This document shows positions 7,141-9,245 of a stretch of DNA of 9,245 bases, piece by piece. The position numbers and the translations under genes are program-made. The notes beneath the pieces are model-generated. The model did no database searches. It had not been told where the DNA came from and was given only the letters and a program-made list of their open reading frames with translations. Positions within the stretch are counted from its first letter, which is position 1, and each line of letters starts with the position of its first letter. The stretch is from Akkermansia muciniphila (GTDB lineage Bacteria; Verrucomicrobiota; Verrucomicrobiia; Verrucomicrobiales; V1-33): positions 1 to 9,245 of the forward strand of contig CALQKQ020000119.1 of NCBI GenBank assembly GCA_943331195.2. Reading direction: 5' to 3'.

Positions 7141-7274
7141 CTTTCTGCGGGGCGCGCGGCTTTGCCACCCCGTAATGGGGGCGACGACGGCGGGGTTTGG
7201 GAAAAAACGTGCATTTTTCTGCGGAGGCTGCCAGGATGAGGCTGTAGGGTAAGTTCACCAAGCACTTGGTTTTT
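7141..7274. promoter_or_regulatory. Divergent intergenic region with two inverted repeats
   Basis: This 134-bp spacer separates the GT4 gene (-) and the lipoprotein gene (+) and must hold both upstream regions. I could not assign -35/-10 pairs with confidence. It contains AT-richer patches, an inverted repeat GAAAAA / TTTTTC (7201-7206 and 7214-7219, 7-base loop), a small CCCC-GTAAT-GGGG stem (7168-7180), and a palindrome next to the lipoprotein start (7257-7270). Confidence 0.5.
7257..7270. promoter_or_regulatory. Palindrome ACCAAGCACTTGGT next to a start codon
   Basis: Perfect 6-bp arms ACCAAG and CTTGGT with a 2-base centre, ending four bases before ATG 7275 and running straight into T5. 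As DNA it could be an operator. As RNA it could form a 5-bp stem with a GCAC loop covering the initiation region. Which, if either, applies is inference. Confidence 0.35.
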
Positions 7275-9245
7275 ATGAAAATACGCCCCATTTCTCCCTG
7301 GTTCGCCGCTGCGGGCCTGTTTCTAACTTCTTGTGATCGCGGTCCCAGCGGGGCCTCGTCGGCGGCGCTGGGCCCGGCGGTGGTGCCGACGGCGGAGGCG
7401 GATGAGCGGGTGGCCTTGGCGCGGGAAATGAAGGATTTGGAAGCGCAGGAAGCGCAGTTGCGTCGGCAAATTCAGGAAGACCAGTTGGCGCGCGAAAAGG
7501 CGGATTTGCAGGGGCAGCGCGAGGCCTTGGCCCAGGAAAAGGAAGCCTTGGCGGCGGAGCGCGCGCGGGCGACAGCGGCGGTGGCGGGGTCGTCCGCTGC
7601 GGCAATGCCTCCTCGGGCCGAGCCGGTGGAGCGGGCGGTGGAGCGGGCGGTGGTTTCGCGTCCGAGCGGGCCGAGTGCGGGGGCCATGGGGCGCGACTAT
7701 CAAATGTTCTATGAGGGCTTAGCTCCTTATGGTCAGTGGATGGAGACGGCGGAGTATGGGTTTGTGTGGCAGCCGACGGCGCCGCTGTCGCCTGGCTGGC
7801 GGCCCTACACGCGGGGGCGCTGGGTTGATTCCGATCAGGGCTGGACGTGGATTTCTGAGGAGCCGTTTGGGTGGGCTACCTATCACTATGGCCGGTGGGC
7901 CTTGTTGTCGGGGCGGGGCTGGATTTGGGTGCCTGGGGACATCTGGGCGCCGGCGTGGGTTTCCTGGCGGCACAATGAGGAAATGGTCGGGTGGTCGCCG
8001 CTGCCTCCGGAGACGGTCTACGCGGAGGATGTGGTGTTTGGCCCTAGCGTGGACGAGGACTACGGCATCAGTGCGGAGGCCTATATCTTTATGCCAGTGG
8101 GTCACTTTGATGAGCCGGTTTTTTCGCACTGTTATCCTGCGGTGCAAAATAGCGTTTATTTTAGCAGCACGGTGGGCATTACCCGGTTGGCGATCCGCTC
8201 TGGCGAGGTCAACTGCGGCGGGCCGCGGCTGGATTGGGTGAACCGGCGCGTGGCCCGGCCGATGGCGCATTACCGCCTGAACCGGGGGGATGACTGGGGC
8301 GACCGCCACGATTACCGCCCGCACGTTGAAAACGGCAGTCTTAGTTGTTATGCGCCGCAGGTCCGCACCTCGTGGAACGCAGGCATCCGGCCCTCCCGGG
8401 TCCAGGGCCGCTGGGACGACCTCAAGGTGGTGCGGCGCCAAGAAGCCTTTCAGGGCGAGTTGGGCCGCCGCTACCGCGAGGAGCAGCAGCAGCGCCGCAG
8501 CCAGGCCACGGTGGCTTTGAAGCAGGAACCAGTGCGGCGCTTGGCGGACCGCCATGAGGAACTGGAGAAACTCCGCTCCCGCCGCGATCAGATCGTAGAG
8601 CGTGCCCAGGAGCGCCGTCCCGCCGAGCCAGAGCGCCCGATGGACGCGGCGCGCCAGGAACTGAAGCAGCGCCAGGACGAGGTGGCGCGCTTGCGCCAGC
8701 AGCGCGAACTCACCGGGAAACCAGGAGCGGCGCGCCAGGAGCAGGCGAAGCTAGCAGAACCGCCCCCGCAGCAGGTGGAGCCGCCGCAACCAGCGGAGCC
8801 GGAACCGCGAGGTCAGCGCGGGCCGCGGGAAAACGGCAGGCCGCAGAAGCCAGCGGAGGCGGTGCGCCCGGAGCAGGCGAAGCCAGCAGAACTTCCTCAG
8901 GGGCAGGTGGCTCCGCCGCAGCCAGCGGAGCCGGAACCGCGCGGGCCGCGGGAAAATGGCAGGCCGCAGAAGCCAGCGGAGGCAGTGCGCCCGGAGCAGG
9001 CGAAGCCAGCAGAACTTCCTCAGGGGCAGGCGGAGCCGCCGCAACCAGCGGAGCCGGAACCGCGCGGGCCGCGGGAAAATGGCAGGCCGCAGAAGCCAGC
9101 GGAGGCAGTGCGCCCTGAGCAAATGGAAGCGGCGCGGCAGGAGCAGGTGAAGCAAGCGGAGTCGCGCCAGCGGCAGGCGGAGCAGCAGCGGCAGGCGGAG
9201 CAGGATTCGCGCGGGCAGCGGGAGAGCCGTAGTCGTCAGGAGCAA
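7275..9245 (+). CDS. Lipoprotein with DUF6600-type W/G/Y-rich domain and repetitive charged tail; 3' end outside the window
   Basis: 657 residues are open from ATG 7275 to the last base with no stop. Residues 1-20 form a lipoprotein signal: a short basic start, a hydrophobic core, then LFLTSC with lipobox Cys20. Residues 45-98 are a Glu/Gln/Arg/Ala-rich probable coiled coil. Residues 141-245 match the DUF6600-type pattern: APYGQWMETAEYGFVWQP, WRPYTRGRWVDSDQGWTWIS, FGWATYHYGRWALL, GRGWIWVPGDIWAPAWVSW and VGWSPLPP. After about 390 the chain is Arg/Gln/Glu-rich and likely helical, then Pro-rich repeats (506-616) and a Q/E/R-rich end. The domain's function is unknown; location is predicted to be membrane-anchored in the envelope, and the long charged tail suggests a scaffold or polymer-binding role (inference). 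No Shine-Dalgarno is visible; T5 abuts the ATG. The full length cannot be known. Confidence 0.85.
   Translation, partial: MKIRPISPWFAAAGLFLTSCDRGPSGASSAALGPAVVPTAEADERVALAREMKDLEAQEAQLRRQIQEDQLAREKADLQGQREALAQEKEALAAERARATAAVAGSSAAAMPPRAEPVERAVERAVVSRPSGPSAGAMGRDYQMFYEGLAPYGQWMETAEYGFVWQPTAPLSPGWRPYTRGRWVDSDQGWTWISEEPFGWATYHYGRWALLSGRGWIWVPGDIWAPAWVSWRHNEEMVGWSPLPPETVYAEDVVFGPSVDEDYGISAEAYIFMPVGHFDEPVFSHCYPAVQNSVYFSSTVGITRLAIRSGEVNCGGPRLDWVNRRVARPMAHYRLNRGDDWGDRHDYRPHVENGSLSCYAPQVRTSWNAGIRPSRVQGRWDDLKVVRRQEAFQGELGRRYREEQQQRRSQATVALKQEPVRRLADRHEELEKLRSRRDQIVERAQERRPAEPERPMDAARQELKQRQDEVARLRQQRELTGKPGAARQEQAKLAEPPPQQVEPPQPAEPEPRGQRGPRENGRPQKPAEAVRPEQAKPAELPQGQVAPPQPAEPEPRGPRENGRPQKPAEAVRPEQAKPAELPQGQAEPPQPAEPEPRGPRENGRPQKPAEAVRPEQMEAARQEQVKQAESRQRQAEQQRQAEQDSRGQRESRSRQEQ
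8790..9122 (+). repeat. Tandem in-frame 123-bp repeats in the lipoprotein tail
   Basis: Copies at 8790-8921 (132 bp, with a 9-bp insertion), 8922-9044 (123 bp) and a partial copy at 9045-9122. Each encodes PAEPEPRGPRENGRPQKPAE followed by AVRPEQAKPAELPQGQ and a short PPQ linker. The second and third copies are identical over the first 70 or so bases and differ only by silent changes near the end of the partial copy. A degenerate half-unit (EQAKLAEPPPQQVEPPQ) precedes the array at about 8739-8789. The pattern indicates recent unequal exchange or slippage that keeps the frame. Confidence 0.92.

Noticed and set aside
7719..8555. Long - strand open frame opposite the lipoprotein gene
   Set aside because: The product is Pro/Arg/Ala-rich with no recognisable motif, while the + strand frame encodes a clear signal peptide and conserved domain. 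It is a by-product of high GC.
8739..9122. CRISPR-like array at the right edge
   Set aside because: The repeats are contiguous 123-bp units in frame with a protein, without unique spacers.
8751..9245. Repetitive Leu/Arg-rich - strand open frame at the right edge
   Set aside because: Its repeats simply mirror the 123-bp repeats of the + strand lipoprotein gene.

Overview
The window is a high-GC bacterial chromosome segment, most likely from the Verrucomicrobiota. This rests on a family combination remembered from that phylum: a membrane-anchored GH75 (chitosanase-type) domain protein, a lipoprotein with a DUF6600-type Trp/Gly/Tyr-rich domain, a type I sulfatase, and an HU-like protein with a basic tail. 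The genus cannot be fixed from the sequence. No tRNA, rRNA, CRISPR array, transposase or phage gene is visible. The content looks like ordinary cell-envelope chromosome and not a mobile island, and I found no clear undescribed multi-gene system.

Layout. On the + strand: the C-terminal part of a sulfatase (1-1095, cut by the left edge), a GH75-like protein (1173-2645), and 12 bases later an LpxL/HtrB-type lipid A acyltransferase (2658-3692). An AT-richer gap (3693-3810) with a small open frame and a hairpin follows, then an HU/IHF-family protein with a repeat-built lysine tail (3811-4161). On the - strand, probably one operon read right to left: a GT4-type glycosyltransferase (7140-5899), a GT9/heptosyltransferase-type enzyme joined to it by an ATGA overlap (5902-4844), and a membrane-anchored SRPBCC protein (4771-4190) that ends convergently with the HU gene. 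A 134-bp divergent spacer then leads to a + strand lipoprotein with a DUF6600-type domain and a long repetitive tail, open through the right edge (7275-9245).

How the genes relate. Both glycosyltransferases and the acyltransferase fit lipopolysaccharide assembly: GT9 enzymes usually add core heptoses, GT4 enzymes add other sugars, and LpxL/HtrB acylates lipid A. The GH75-like protein and the lipoprotein are predicted envelope proteins, and the sulfatase is probably a scavenging enzyme. The HU-like protein is a nucleoid protein that stands apart.

Two window-wide patterns stand out. First, no start shows a convincing Shine-Dalgarno sequence, and all four + strand starts have a run of five T just upstream. 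Second, the + strand is G-rich whichever strand carries the gene, so + strand genes favour G and - strand genes favour C at third codon positions. This suggests the + strand is the leading strand here.
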